A DNA stretch of 64,000 bases from Pseudobacteriovorax antillogorgiicola. GTDB lineage: Bacteria; Bdellovibrionota_B; Oligoflexia; Oligoflexales; Oligoflexaceae. The translations under genes were made by a program, and so were the position numbers. A model generated the notes under the pieces. That model worked only from the letters and a program-made list of their open reading frames with translations, had not been told where the DNA came from and made no database searches. Each line of letters opens with the position of its first letter. The first letter of the stretch is position 1. The stretch is from assembly GCF_900177345.1 (NCBI RefSeq), contig NZ_FWZT01000002.1, positions 310,001 through 374,000 of the forward strand, given 5' to 3'. Of this stretch, positions 17,360 through 25,921 are shown one piece after another.

Positions 17360-19462
17360 TTACTTAAGAAATTTCAAGAGAACACCGCCGTGTGAAACAA
17401 AGAATGGGGCAAACACTAGGCTAAGAATAGCCATAAGCTTCATCAAGATATTAATCGATGGCCCGGAGGTGTCTTTGAATGGGTCGCCAACTGTGTCGCC
17501 CACCACCGCTGCTTTGTGAGCTTCTGATCCCTTGCCTCCTAAGGCTCCTGCTTCGATGTATTTCTTGGCATTATCCCAAGCGCCTCCAGAGTTGGAAGCG
17601 GAAACGGCCATCACAAGACCAGTTACTAGAGTTCCTGCGAGCAAGCCCGCAAGAGCTTCAACTCCAAACAGATAGCCGAACACGAGGGGCGTAAGCATCA
17701 CTAGCATTCCAGGTGCAATCATCTCTTTGATAGCCGCAGCTGTAGAGATGGCAACGCAGGTGCGGTGGTCAGGCTTTTCAGTGCCTTTGAGAATACCGGG
17801 CTTTTCGCGAAATTGGCGGCGAACCTCTTCGATCATGGCGTTCGCAGCAACGCCTACGCCTTTCATAGTCTGAGCAGTAAAGACGAAAGGTAGCATCCCG
17901 CCAACTAGCAGGCCGGCAAAAACCAAGGGTGAAAGCAGATCCAAAGCTTGAATGTTTGAGCGGACGAGAAAAGCTGCAAATAGGGCAAGTGCAGTAAGAA
18001 GTGCCGATCCGATAGCGAATCCTTTACCAATAGCTGCAGTGGTGTTGCCAGCAGCGTCAAGTAAGTCGGTGCGCTCACGAATCTCTGGCCCTAACTCTAC
18101 CATTTCAGCGATTCCTCCGGCGTTGTCTGACACCGGGCCGTAGGCATCGATGGTTAAGCCGATTGCGATGGTAGAGATCATGCCAAGGGCGGCAATAGCA
18201 ATGCCATACATTCCTGCTAGTGTCCAGGATAAGTAAACAGTTACGGCGAGGGCGATAACGGGTACCACGGAACTTTTATAGCCTAGGGCAAGACCGTAAA
18301 TGATGTTTGTAGCAGGCCCGGTATTGGAGGCATCTGCGACTTCCCTCACGGGTCTATAGGAGTGAGAGGTATAGAATTCGGTCACATAGCCGATCAAGAG
18401 CCCAGACCATAGCCCTGATAGCAGTGAAATAAGAACATTTGTATTGGTGACTGTTTTGCCATTGATAACGAAAGATTCAAGTAATCCCCATTTGGTAATC
18501 ACAATGCAGGCAATGGTCATTAACACGGTCGAGATTAATAGCTGCTTCTTGAGAATTGGTTCGGCGGAGGTTGCCTTGCTATCCAATCGAGCGAAGAAGC
18601 ATGTGATCAGACTAATAGGGATACCAATCGCTGAAATTATGATGGGAAAATATATAGCGAATGGATCTGCTGCGATTGCTGCGGATGTAGCCCCGATCAC
18701 TAGTGCGGCACAGGTAGCCTCAGCACAAGAACCAAAGAGGTCAGCCCCCATACCGGCGATGTCGCCAACATTATCGCCGACGTTATCTGCGATAACAGCT
18801 GGGTTTCTTGGGTCATCCTCTGGAATTCCCTGCTCAACCTTACCTACCAAGTCTGCCCCAACATCAGCAGCCTTGGTATAGATGCCGCCACCGACGCGAC
18901 CAAATAGAGCAGCTGTTGACCCACCGAGGCCGAACCCAGCAACCATTTCCATTAGTAACTCTTTTTCTTCGATGATTGAACCATAGGCGATACACATGGT
19001 AATCAAGCCGAAAACCGCAAGTCCAACAAGCCCAAAGCCCATAACTGCACCAGACTGGAAGGCAACAGAGAAGGCTTCTGATAAACCGATTTTGGCCTTG
19101 ATTGTAGTTCGCACGTTACCCATTGTTGCGATCTTCATACCGAGGAAAGCTGATAGACTTGAAGTCAGGGCGCCGATCAGAAAGGAAATCGCGCTGTATA
19201 CACCCTCGTGAAGTGGTGTATTACTATGGTCGAGAGTTAGTATCATGAGCCCTGCAAACGCGATGGCAAAGATGCCAACATACTTATACTCTTTTGCCAG
19301 AAAAGCCATGGCACCTTCGGCGATGGCCTCTGAGATATCTTTAAACTTAGCTTCCTGCTCTGGAGTATCACCGACAACGGGAATGCGAACGACAGATCTA
19401 GCGAAGTATAGGGCAGTTATCATAGCCATTAGTGAGCTGCCATAGATAAGAAAAATAACCAA
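17360..19462 (-). CDS. hppA: Membrane-bound ion-pumping pyrophosphatase
   Basis: The 700-residue protein has about 16 membrane segments and couples hydrolysis of pyrophosphate to pumping of H+ or Na+ across the inner membrane. The substrate site is shown by [20 protein letters not shown] and [18 protein letters not shown]. The [10 protein letters not shown] motif has Ala where K+-independent enzymes have Lys, so it should belong to the K+-stimulated class. The ion pumped cannot be told with certainty. Start: TTG 19462 has AGGAGG seven bases upstream and gives the normal N-terminus; the longer frame from TTG 19516 has no ribosome site. Confidence 0.95.
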   Translation of the reverse strand: MVIFLIYGSSLMAMITALYFARSVVRIPVVGDTPEQEAKFKDISEAIAEGAMAFLAKEYKYVGIFAIAFAGLMILTLDHSNTPLHEGVYSAISFLIGALTSSLSAFLGMKIATMGNVRTTIKAKIGLSEAFSVAFQSGAVMGFGLVGLAVFGLITMCIAYGSIIEEKELLMEMVAGFGLGGSTAALFGRVGGGIYTKAADVGADLVGKVEQGIPEDDPRNPAVIADNVGDNVGDIAGMGADLFGSCAEATCAALVIGATSAAIAADPFAIYFPIIISAIGIPISLITCFFARLDSKATSAEPILKKQLLISTVLMTIACIVITKWGLLESFVINGKTVTNTNVLISLLSGLWSGLLIGYVTEFYTSHSYRPVREVADASNTGPATNIIYGLALGYKSSVVPVIALAVTVYLSWTLAGMYGIAIAALGMISTIAIGLTIDAYGPVSDNAGGIAEMVELGPEIRERTDLLDAAGNTTAAIGKGFAIGSALLTALALFAAFLVRSNIQALDLLSPLVFAGLLVGGMLPFVFTAQTMKGVGVAANAMIEEVRRQFREKPGILKGTEKPDHRTCVAISTAAAIKEMIAPGMLVMLTPLVFGYLFGVEALAGLLAGTLVTGLVMAVSASNSGGAWDNAKKYIEAGALGGKGSEAHKAAVVGDTVGDPFKDTSGPSINILMKLMAILSLVFAPFFVSHGGVLLKFLK

Positions 19463-19516
19463 CGAGGTCCCTCCTGAGTGCTTGTCATCCACTGTGGTAT
19501 CCTCAGTATTCTTCAA

Positions 19517-19920
19517 GCCAGGGCTTTCGCTACTAAGGCTTAGCAGGCAAAATCCGATTTGAAAGGATCAGAGGAGACTCCAAGTGGGTAAATTAGGGTA
19601 TCTTGAAAAACGTGAGACTGAGTATAACTGCAATTGATTGCGGGTAAAAAGTAAAATATTAGCAAGGCGACCTAAAAACTACGGAACGTCATCTAAATGC
19701 AGAGACGAACGGCCTGAATTCCTAGTAAAAACAAGGTATTCAAGACATCTCAGCGGTGGCTGTTTTCATGGGGATGCCTGGTTAAAATACTTACCACCAC
19801 TGGTAAAACATAGTAAGGATAATGATTCAATGTTTCGCTGAGATAAATCATTTCTTGCAGTGGGCGATGTTGGCTGAAGTTGGGTCGAGTTAGAAGAAAA
19901 TAAATGAACTGTGGAGCACT
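19517..19920. promoter_or_regulatory. Intergenic region with candidate operator
   Basis: About 400 bases lie between divergent hppA and the GNAT-like gene, with no plausible protein gene. TTACCA-CCAC-TGGTAA (19791-19806) is a perfect six-four-six palindrome about 115 bases before the GNAT-like start and is a candidate operator. CTAAGGCTTAG lies near 19534. No promoter was clear enough to call. Confidence 0.35.
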
Positions 19921-20835
19921 ATGTTTGAGCAAATGCTTAAGTTGCGTTTAGGAGTCCTAGAAGAGATCCCTGGATTTCGAAATGATGCCTCGATGACAAA
20001 GATTTTGGGTGATTACTTTGCGGCTATCTATAAGTATCGTCAGGGTGAGATCGCCTTCTTAGAAAAGGAAGGAGAGTGGCTTGCTTATGTTATGGCAAGT
20101 CGTTTCTATCACCGTTTTTATGGAAGCGTTCTGACTCAGTTTGTTCTCGATTTCAAGCCAGAGTTTTCCGATGAAGCCGTTCCGATGATTCGGAACTTCA
20201 TTGAGAGCTACGCGAAATCCGAGCAGTTCTCTCTAGTGGAGCTGTATGCTCCTTGCTTCGCCTTAGTTGAAGGGCTCGCATCAAACTGGCGAATAGCGGC
20301 GACATCCTACGGTGGAGACCCAGCTCTATCCCTAAAAGAGGCTAAAACATTAGCTAAGAAAGATGCCTTCAAGGACAATGATATTGAATTGGTCACTGCT
20401 GATGACCCAGAGCAGGTGGACCGTATCATGGCTTTGAAAATCGAGGCTTTCAAGGAGAATCCTGAGCTTTGCTGGTATTGGAACTGCGACCAATATCAAA
20501 CTCAGGAATTTATGAGACTAATGAATAGTCTCGATCGCCAGGAAACCTTTCTACTCAAGAAAAAGAGTAGGATCGTTGGTTATGGCGGAATTAACTTTGA
20601 CGCTCATAATGCTTATTGGGGGCCAACGTCGGGAGTTGACCTTGTCCTAAGCCCTAAACTCAGAGGCAAGGGTTTAAGTTATCCTCTATATGCCCATCTG
20701 TTTGAGGCGATGATTGCAAGAGGCGCCAAGTTTTATAAGGGTGCAACTCATAACCCAGCTGTCATTAAGGTAGCATCCTATTTTAATCGCTGGCCTTTGT
20801 ACTACCAGCTTCTCCCAAAAGACTTGAAGATCTAG
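19921..20835 (+). CDS. GNAT-like acetyltransferase, probable
   Basis: The 304-residue cytoplasmic protein lacks a signal peptide or membrane segments. The C-terminal half reads like a GNAT fold: ELVTADDPEQVDRIMALKIEA (start of the domain), FLLKKKSRIVGYGGINFD (beta strands), and VDLVLSPKLRGKGLSYPLY at about residues 240-258, where RGKGLS fits the acetyl-CoA-binding motif A. The N-terminal half could be a second, degenerate copy. The acceptor is unknown. GGAG lies four bases before the ATG. Confidence 0.55.
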   Translation: MFEQMLKLRLGVLEEIPGFRNDASMTKILGDYFAAIYKYRQGEIAFLEKEGEWLAYVMASRFYHRFYGSVLTQFVLDFKPEFSDEAVPMIRNFIESYAKSEQFSLVELYAPCFALVEGLASNWRIAATSYGGDPALSLKEAKTLAKKDAFKDNDIELVTADDPEQVDRIMALKIEAFKENPELCWYWNCDQYQTQEFMRLMNSLDRQETFLLKKKSRIVGYGGINFDAHNAYWGPTSGVDLVLSPKLRGKGLSYPLYAHLFEAMIARGAKFYKGATHNPAVIKVASYFNRWPLYYQLLPKDLKI

Positions 20836-20993
20836 CCTACATTATGATTAGGTATCTATTTTTCGGGCAGAAATCCCAGCCCAGTTCTGTAAGGAGCTAA
20901 TTTTAAAATCTTTCGTGAAGACTGCAAAAATTCACAAGATCCTCTAAAGAATGAAAACCTTGCGTCCGAAGGCAAGTGTGGGGGGATTAGAGG

Positions 20994-21665
20994 ATGCCAA
21001 AATTCTTACTATTTATCACATTTTTTTGTGTCTCTTGTAGCAGTTTTACCAGTGGATTTTCTGGAGAAAATGGAACTGGCGAGACACAACCTGCCTCGGC
21101 TGATGCCGAATCAGAAGCCCAAACCACGGCTCCAGTGCCAGAAGAAGTGGGTGATGATACCAGCGAACCGCCTTGTACTGATGACCAACCACCTCTAACG
21201 CAAGCTGATTTGCTTACTGATCAGGTCATCAATGGTGCGGAGAATCAGTCAATTGTTTACGAACTGTTTGTCACAGACTGTCAAGGAACTCCTATTGGTA
21301 TCCAAGGCTCCGTTGCCTTCGACGCTTTCGCTCGTTTATCGCCATTTGGTGCAGCTATTGGCTACCTTGTCCAGGAGGGAGAGTCGAAACTCGAAATCGA
21401 CCAAGGTCAACTTGAAATTGCGGTAGGAAAAGACCTGTTTGGTAATACCGGTGATGAGTATGGGTATTATCAAACAAACGATTTGGAACTTAGCACCTCT
21501 GTGCGGACGGTAATTCTGGTGCTCGACGTCAGTGGGCTTTCATTTCGGCCAGTGGAAAGCCAAGAGAATCTAGAGGCCTACGATATACCTACATATCTTT
21601 CCATTGGTGACTCAATGCCAATTGAGAAAACGGTAAAATTCGTGATAAATCCCGAATCAAGCTAA
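20994..21665 (+). CDS. Putative lipoprotein of unknown function
   Basis: The 223-residue product begins MPKFLLFITFFCVSC, a short signal with a lipobox-like FCVSC, so Cys15 would be lipid-modified. A low-complexity Ser/Glu/Thr/Pro linker follows (to about residue 65), then a beta-rich domain (VINGAENQSIVYELFVTDC; SVAFDAFARLSPFG). I do not recognise the domain. It lies 42 bases upstream of the barrel-like gene on the same strand, suggesting a common role in the envelope. Confidence 0.6.
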   Translation: MPKFLLFITFFCVSCSSFTSGFSGENGTGETQPASADAESEAQTTAPVPEEVGDDTSEPPCTDDQPPLTQADLLTDQVINGAENQSIVYELFVTDCQGTPIGIQGSVAFDAFARLSPFGAAIGYLVQEGESKLEIDQGQLEIAVGKDLFGNTGDEYGYYQTNDLELSTSVRTVILVLDVSGLSFRPVESQENLEAYDIPTYLSIGDSMPIEKTVKFVINPESS

Positions 21666-21707
21666 GGGGATAAGCTGCCGATAGTCGAGCTATTGGTGGG
21701 AGGCCCT

Positions 21708-22601
21708 ATGATTCGATTGCATATTTTACCAAGCTTACTCGTTGCTGTGTTCTGCGCACCGCAAGTCGCCTATGGCAAGACCGTTGTCACAACCTACGTT
21801 GTTGAGACTCAAGAAAAACGTCATTCAACTCGCTGGACCCTGACTGAGTGGCTGCGAATCAAAGAGAGAATTCGTCTGATGGATCTCTGGCTAGCTTTAG
21901 TGTCAGATCCAAAGAAGGAAAAATTCGCTCCCGAACTATCTTTGGGCTATAAATCTCTCTCAGGTGAGATGAAATTGAGTTCGGACATCAATTCCACGCC
22001 GACTTTGTTTGAATCGCAGTCAGCCCAGTCTGGTCGTATCCAGTTTTGGTTTACAAATCTCATTTCCTCCACAACCGGTCTAAAAACACCCAACGTTGAT
22101 CTTGGGTTTGACTATGGTGCCCATCGCGGGAGTGATCCCGCAGTGGGAGAAGATCAGTATGACACTGGTGCACAGGTCTTAACACTATCCAAGCGCAGCT
22201 ACAGCTATACGACTGTGAATTTTCGAATCTTCGGTAAAAACATTCAGGATACCTCCCTGGTGCTGAAGTATGGTCAGTATCAAACCAGTAAAGGCTTTGA
22301 TGATAGTCTAGGAGAGTTGGATGAGAATGTTTCTGGACTTGTGGCTGGAGCGGAGTCGTATTTTTATATGCTGAAATGGTTGGGGCTAGAAGGTAACTAC
22401 CTGAAGTTTGGTAACGATAAGGGGCCGGCTGGCTCTGAAGAGGTTAGTGGCGAGCTTTTTGACTATGGGATCTTCATCGAGGTCTACAACCTGCGTGTCG
22501 GATATGGCGAGTACGAAGAGGAATGGGAGTGGCAGACCCCGAGTTACGATCTCAAGTACGAGCGTCGCGGCCAAGCGGTTTCTGTAAAGTTGAACTTCTA
22601 G
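21708..22601 (+). CDS. Putative outer-membrane beta-barrel protein
   Basis: The 297-residue product has a signal peptide (MIRLHILPSLLVAVFCAPQVAYG) and a mature part made of alternating amphipathic strands rich in Tyr, Gly and Ser (YSYTTVNFRIFGKNIQD, LGLEGNYLKFGND). It ends in VSVKLNF, and a C-terminal Phe is typical of outer-membrane barrels. Length allows a small barrel of 8-12 strands. Family unknown. The ATG at 21708 follows GGGAGG; the frame from 21693 is five residues longer. Confidence 0.55.
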   Translation: MIRLHILPSLLVAVFCAPQVAYGKTVVTTYVVETQEKRHSTRWTLTEWLRIKERIRLMDLWLALVSDPKKEKFAPELSLGYKSLSGEMKLSSDINSTPTLFESQSAQSGRIQFWFTNLISSTTGLKTPNVDLGFDYGAHRGSDPAVGEDQYDTGAQVLTLSKRSYSYTTVNFRIFGKNIQDTSLVLKYGQYQTSKGFDDSLGELDENVSGLVAGAESYFYMLKWLGLEGNYLKFGNDKGPAGSEEVSGELFDYGIFIEVYNLRVGYGEYEEEWEWQTPSYDLKYERRGQAVSVKLNF

Positions 22602-22624
22602 ATCGGTTGACTTTAGGGGTACCA

Positions 22625-22669
22625 AGGGGTTACTCTTTGTTAGGAGTTGACCTCTCCTAAGGAGCCCCT
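22625..22669 (+). promoter_or_regulatory. Hairpins around the yqgE ribosome-binding site
   Basis: TTAGGAG (22640-22646) pairs perfectly with CTCCTAA (22654-22660), and AGGGG (22625-22629) can pair with CCCCT (22665-22669) outside it. The AAGGAG ribosome site (22659-22664) overlaps the right arm and lies within the enclosed structure. CTCC of that arm can also pair with GGAG of the ribosome site itself. Confidence 0.35.
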
Positions 22670-22670
22670 C

Positions 22671-23237
22671 ATGAGTCAATCCCTGAGCAGTCCAAGTTTA
22701 CTGATAGCACTCCCACAATTGCAAGATCCCAACTTTGTGAAGTCAGTGGTCCTACTCGTTGAAAATAACGACGATGGGGCAATGGGGTTTATCATTAACC
22801 GACCCTCTCCTTTTTCCGTAAGAGATGTTTTGCAGGATGTTTCGCTTACGATCCCTGGAGACATTCCTTCTTGGTATGGCGGGCCAGTGGGTACTGAGCA
22901 AGGGGTGGTCATTCACAATCGCCCAGATGAACACGCCTCATCGAAAATTGGCTTTGTCAGAATCAGCTCATCGGAACGAGCGATGAAGGGCCTTATCGAA
23001 AGCCATCGAGAAACCCATGAATTGGAGCTGTATTCCTATCGCTTTGTCATTGGCTATGCAGGGTGGGGGCAGCGACAGTTAGAAAATGAAATGAAGGCTG
23101 GTGCGTGGATTCAAATTGATACCAGCTTTGATTTAATCTTCAATACACCATGGCAGAAGATGTGGGACGAGTCTATGAGGAGAATTGGTGTCAATCCTAT
23201 GGATATCGCACCCACGGTGCAGCCCTACCTTAACTAG
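22671..23237 (+). CDS. yqgE: YqgE/AlgH family protein
   Basis: The 188-residue protein matches YqgE/AlgH in length and motifs: SPSLLIALPQLQDPNFVKSV at the start, NDDGAMGFIINRP, WYGGPVGTEQGVVIH and GYAGWGQRQLENEMKAGAWI. The family is widespread in Gram-negative bacteria; its exact function is unsettled, with a reported link to alginate regulation in Pseudomonas. The ATG at 22671 has AAGGAG six bases upstream. The TAG stop is formed by the first bases of the MITE-like element at 23234. Confidence 0.92.
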   Translation: MSQSLSSPSLLIALPQLQDPNFVKSVVLLVENNDDGAMGFIINRPSPFSVRDVLQDVSLTIPGDIPSWYGGPVGTEQGVVIHNRPDEHASSKIGFVRISSSERAMKGLIESHRETHELELYSYRFVIGYAGWGQRQLENEMKAGAWIQIDTSFDLIFNTPWQKMWDESMRRIGVNPMDIAPTVQPYLN

Positions 23238-23364
23238 TGCCTAGGCAAGTTGAATTCTCGGCTAGGCGACAGGGAGTGAGCGAGAAGACAGTAGGTCCTG
23301 GGTACGGTGACGAAGCGAGTGACAAAGTCAACAACGCCGAGGCTTTGAATCGACTAGGCACTAG
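23234..23364. mobile_element. MITE-like element, copy 2
   Basis: This 131-base element begins CTAGTGCCTAG and ends CTAGGCACTAG, with further pairing of GGC/GCC and CTC/GAG inside the 29-base arms. It has no coding capacity. The interior carries the same ATTCTCGGCTAGGCG and CAACAACGCCGAGG blocks as the copy at 6864-6990, but the rest has diverged. Its arms match less well than those of copy 1, so it is probably older. It fills most of the gap between convergent yqgE and the methylase gene and could act as a terminator hairpin for both. Confidence 0.85.
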
Positions 23365-23374
23365 TGGGCATATT

Positions 23375-24517
23375 TTACTTCTTGGCTTTCATGATGGAGG
23401 TTGGTAGACCTCCAAAATCCACAGGCTGGATAAGCGAAATTTCGTATCCGACATCTTCCAGAGCGGCAATCCAAGCCCGCTTGCGTGGTGTGATAGCGAC
23501 AATCTCTTGAACGTTTCGATCCTTGGCAGCCCTGGCAAACTCCTGATAGAGAATATCGACATCCTTGGGGTTCTTGACTCGGATACCGTAGGGAGGATTG
23601 GTGATAATACTGGGAATATCTCGGTCATCAGCGAGGTAACTCATCTTGATTGCATTGCCGCGGTAGAGTCGAAATTCAGACTTGAGGCCAAAATACTGCA
23701 GGTTTTCGATCGCTCCCTTGACCTTATTTCTCGAAGAGTCGGCTAAGATCAGAGACTCGTCTCGCATCTTTCCTGGTTTTGTCCACTGACTTTCGGGTTT
23801 ACCCGGAATCTCAGTAGCATAATGATGATTCTTGTATGCGAAGTCTTGGGAACGAAAGCGGTCGAGGGAAAGCTGTTGCTCCAAGGCGAGAGCTTCAATC
23901 CCTACGGTTCCACCACCACACATAGGATCAAAGAATCTCTTATGGGTAAAATATTGCGATTCAAGGACCAATGCTGCTGCGATTGTCCGTTGTATCGGAG
24001 CTTGGTGCTGAAATGGCAATTGCATGGACTCTGATTGAAAGATCCCCGTAGTATTCAAGGTTAAAATATATTGGTCTTGAAAAAGCCAGGCATGGAAGTC
24101 AATATCTGGATTTCGTAGATTGGCCTTAGCAACGATCTTATCCCTTAGTAGAGAACGTGACATTCCTGATGCTGTCGCCCGGGCCAGATCAACAGAAATA
24201 AAGGGGTGGTCACCGAAGCGAAAGCCTTTAACAGCGAAAACCCGATCATTGGCAAAAAAGCGGCTGAACTCAACTTCAAGCAACTGATCCCTCAGCTGAT
24301 CTAAAGATGATAGTTGGGTCTCAAAAAGAACCAGGCCGACACTCTCACAGGTTCTTATGTAGTGATTGAGATAAGCGATTTCGGACATGGGGCAATCCCG
24401 CAGGACCACACAAGAGGGCGATATAGTAGTTCCGTGCCGATGATGAAGGGAAAGCTCTTTTCGCAGAAACGGGGCTAGGCCTTCGGCACAGAATAGGGCA
24501 AGGTCAATTTGATTCAC
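23375..24517 (-). CDS. THUMP-domain RNA guanine-N2 methyltransferase (RlmL-like)
   Basis: The 380-residue enzyme should methylate a guanine in rRNA or tRNA with S-adenosylmethionine. The N-terminal part (about 1-160) fits a ferredoxin-like/THUMP RNA-binding region. The methylase part has FFDPMCGGGTVGIEALAL (cofactor loop) at about 195-212 and the catalytic TNPPYGIRV at about 305-313, as in the UPF0020 family (RlmL N-terminal half, YpsC). The C-terminal second methylase domain of E. coli RlmL is absent. The target base is inferred only from family. GGAG lies eleven bases before the ATG. Confidence 0.85.
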   Translation of the reverse strand: MNQIDLALFCAEGLAPFLRKELSLHHRHGTTISPSCVVLRDCPMSEIAYLNHYIRTCESVGLVLFETQLSSLDQLRDQLLEVEFSRFFANDRVFAVKGFRFGDHPFISVDLARATASGMSRSLLRDKIVAKANLRNPDIDFHAWLFQDQYILTLNTTGIFQSESMQLPFQHQAPIQRTIAAALVLESQYFTHKRFFDPMCGGGTVGIEALALEQQLSLDRFRSQDFAYKNHHYATEIPGKPESQWTKPGKMRDESLILADSSRNKVKGAIENLQYFGLKSEFRLYRGNAIKMSYLADDRDIPSIITNPPYGIRVKNPKDVDILYQEFARAAKDRNVQEIVAITPRKRAWIAALEDVGYEISLIQPVDFGGLPTSIMKAKK

Positions 24518-24596
24518 AGAAGATCTCCAGATCGTAGTTCAGAGTCCTTCTGCATCATTTTGAGATGAATCTCAACAGTTAATGAGGACTGACCAT

Positions 24597-25772
24597 TTAA
24601 CGCCTCTCATCTATGATAAATTCATGAAAACTTTGGCCTGTCTCATCAAGGGCTTGGATCTTGAATGAGCGCCCCTGGTGAGTCATTTGAAGGAAATGGT
24701 GCTTTTTAAAGGCAACCCCACCATCCTTCAAATACCAGCGATCGTGTTTTGGGCTTCGCTGTTTCACTCCAAGGCCGCCTTCGCCAACATAGATGATGCC
24801 TCGTTGCTCATCGGCCTCATCGTTGAAGATCGGAAGAGTTTTTTTGAAGGTATGGCCATCAGACTCGAATGCTAATCTCACTCCATAGTCTTCAAACAGA
24901 GGAACCCACTTTTTAGTTTCACTTGCTCGCTTTACAGCAGGGTAAGCTGGACGGTGATAATTTGTAAAGGTCCACTGGCCAGCACTTTGCGACTGCATTA
25001 ATTCTTGCTCAAGCCATTGGTATTGAAGACCCATCACGCTTTCTTCCGAGTTGAGAGTGATCAGATCTAGGCTGCCTATGCTTGTTTTAAAATAACCGGG
25101 ATGCTCGGGGTCCAAACCAAAAACTTGATTGTAGAGGGTTTTATTGGTTTCATGATTACCACGGGTTGGAATGATGGGCAGGAGGCGACCATCTTCCAAA
25201 GTAGTAAGTGCATAGTCGTTCAGCCAAAGCTGCCATTGCCGCCAATCGTTGCCATCAGCGATATAATCACCGCCATGAACAAAGGCGATGATCTCTGGTT
25301 GATTCGCTAGAATGTCTCGAATGGATCGATTGATAAAGCGTCGATTATCATGGTTAGATCGCGAATCACCGCCAAATAGTAAGCCGTAGTCGTCGTGATC
25401 GGGTGCTGTTTGAAATTGGTAGATGGGGCTCTCACTGTTACTGGTGGCCACCTGGAGATAGTATTTTGTATTCGGCATAAGGTTCTTGAAAATAGCTCTT
25501 GCCGTGTAGGGGTTTTGTTTGGTTTCGAAAAGGTTTGGGTTTTCATATTGAGCTAGGGAGACTACCGCGTGAGGCTCAATTGCTTGCAATAAGTCAGCCT
25601 GCAAGCTCAGAGTCGGAATAGCTGTTTCGTCCCCATCATTTTGAGTCCAGACGATGGTGGCCTCAGTGCTTGGCTGTTCTAGCCAAACTACACGGACTTG
25701 AAAACCCTTCACGTTCTCTTTTGGTCCACATGAAAACAACAAAGCCCCTAAGGCTAGTAGGAATAGCCTCAT
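24597..25772 (-). CDS. Metallophosphoesterase lipoprotein, purple-acid-phosphatase-like
   Basis: The 391-residue product starts MRLFLLALGALLFSCGP, a lipoprotein signal with LFSC, so it is probably membrane-tethered outside the cytoplasm. A fibronectin-like N-terminal domain (to about residue 130: YENPNLFETKQNPYTARAIF, NTKYYLQVATSN) precedes a calcineurin-like domain with FGGDSRSN, VHGGDYIADGND, PTRGNHE, NYHRPAY and DGHTF, giving the metal-binding Asp, Asn and His residues. It should hydrolyse phosphate esters. The ATG at 25772 has GGAG ten bases upstream. Confidence 0.85.
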   Translation of the reverse strand: MRLFLLALGALLFSCGPKENVKGFQVRVVWLEQPSTEATIVWTQNDGDETAIPTLSLQADLLQAIEPHAVVSLAQYENPNLFETKQNPYTARAIFKNLMPNTKYYLQVATSNSESPIYQFQTAPDHDDYGLLFGGDSRSNHDNRRFINRSIRDILANQPEIIAFVHGGDYIADGNDWRQWQLWLNDYALTTLEDGRLLPIIPTRGNHETNKTLYNQVFGLDPEHPGYFKTSIGSLDLITLNSEESVMGLQYQWLEQELMQSQSAGQWTFTNYHRPAYPAVKRASETKKWVPLFEDYGVRLAFESDGHTFKKTLPIFNDEADEQRGIIYVGEGGLGVKQRSPKHDRWYLKDGGVAFKKHHFLQMTHQGRSFKIQALDETGQSFHEFIIDERR

Positions 25773-25921
25773 GCTGCTTAATCTCCAAATGTATTTGCTA
25801 TACTCAATAGTTTGCCAGCAATGGCAATAGCTCTCAAGGCAATATGGGGAAGACAGGGGAAAATTTATATTTCTGGGTATCAAGTCTAAAGATGTAAAGA
25901 ATAGAGAAAGAACTTAAAAAG
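25773..25921. promoter_or_regulatory. Intergenic gap with candidate operator
   Basis: TTGCCA-GCAA-TGGCAA (25812-25827) is a perfect six-four-six palindrome 40 bases upstream of the phosphoesterase start on the minus strand. Its layout resembles the palindrome at 19791-19806. It may be a regulator site. No clear terminator for the MATE gene was seen. Confidence 0.3.
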
